Shown here piece by piece: positions 5,484 through 5,507 of a stretch of DNA of 5,507 nt. The position numbers and the translations under genes were made by a program. Origin of the DNA: an uncultured Eubacteriales bacterium (GTDB lineage: Bacteria; Bacillota; Clostridia; Oscillospirales; CAG-272); NCBI GenBank assembly GCA_934446485.1, contig CAKSEM010000104.1, forward strand, positions 1 to 5,507, in the 5' to 3' direction. Position 1 is the stretch's first letter; each line of letters starts with the position of its first letter. Below the pieces are notes generated by a model. The model saw only the letters and a program-made list of their open reading frames with translations, searched no databases and was not told the origin of the DNA.

Positions 5484-5489
5484 AAAGGA
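5484..5489 (+). promoter_or_regulatory. Ribosome binding site of the gene cut by the window end
   Basis: AAAGGA lies 9 nt before the ATG at 5499, good spacing for a real translation start. Confidence 0.65.
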
Positions 5490-5498
5490 TTTTTAAAT

Positions 5499-5507
5499 AT
5501 GGGATCA
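5499..5507 (+). CDS. Start of the next gene, probably the ABC-2 permease (partial)
   Basis: Only three codons, M-G-S, are inside the window. A good ribosome binding site and a 39-nt gap from the ATPase make a co-transcribed gene likely. In GldA-like loci the next gene normally encodes the membrane permease, often beginning M-G-A or similar, but nothing here proves that. Product is inferred from context only. Confidence 0.5.

Overview
The window looks like part of a chromosome of an anaerobic Firmicute, most likely an uncultured gut-type Clostridia (Oscillospirales or Christensenellales-like). The reasons are strong AGGAG-type ribosome binding sites, short intergenic gaps, all genes on the + strand, a DUF1273/SLOG protein of the short clostridial type, a clostridial-style PiT phosphate transporter, and a GldA-like ABC ATPase. 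Base composition is moderately GC-rich in genes and AT-rich at the presumed promoters. This taxonomic placement is inference from memory of these families, not from a search. I see no mobile element, CRISPR array, tRNA, rRNA or clear sign of recent transfer.

Layout. (1) 1-1645: a probable operon. It starts with the last 30 codons of a gene that may be a DUF47/PhoU-like phosphate transport regulator. A PiT-family phosphate transporter follows (129-1115), then a DUF1273 SLOG-fold protein (1139-1645) only 23 nt further on. (2) 1646-1743: AT-rich promoter region and a short leader with a GNRA-capped hairpin. (3) 1744-3393: cofactor-independent phosphoglycerate mutase (gpmI), of the long plant/nematode/trypanosomatid-like form. 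(4) 3394-3525: a strongly structured spacer ending in a seven-T run, either a terminator or an attenuator. (5) 3526-4350: pgeF/yfiH-family multi-copper-oxidase-like protein. (6) 4351-4511: a stem-loop across the pgeF stop codon, an extended -10 promoter, and a leader made of complementary GGTGC/GCACC arms. (7) 4512-5459: ABC transporter ATPase, followed 39 nt later by the first three codons of the next gene, probably its membrane permease.

How the genes relate. The first block concerns phosphate uptake with an attached nucleotide-binding-fold protein of unknown function. gpmI is central glycolysis. PgeF is a housekeeping protein linked to peptidoglycan precursor fidelity and nucleoside metabolism. 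The last block is the start of an ABC-2-type exporter. The coding content is mostly ordinary. The less explained material is in the three intergenic regions: RNA-structure candidates, and a 21-bp promoter-region element shared (16 of 21 positions) by the gpmI and ABC upstream regions.
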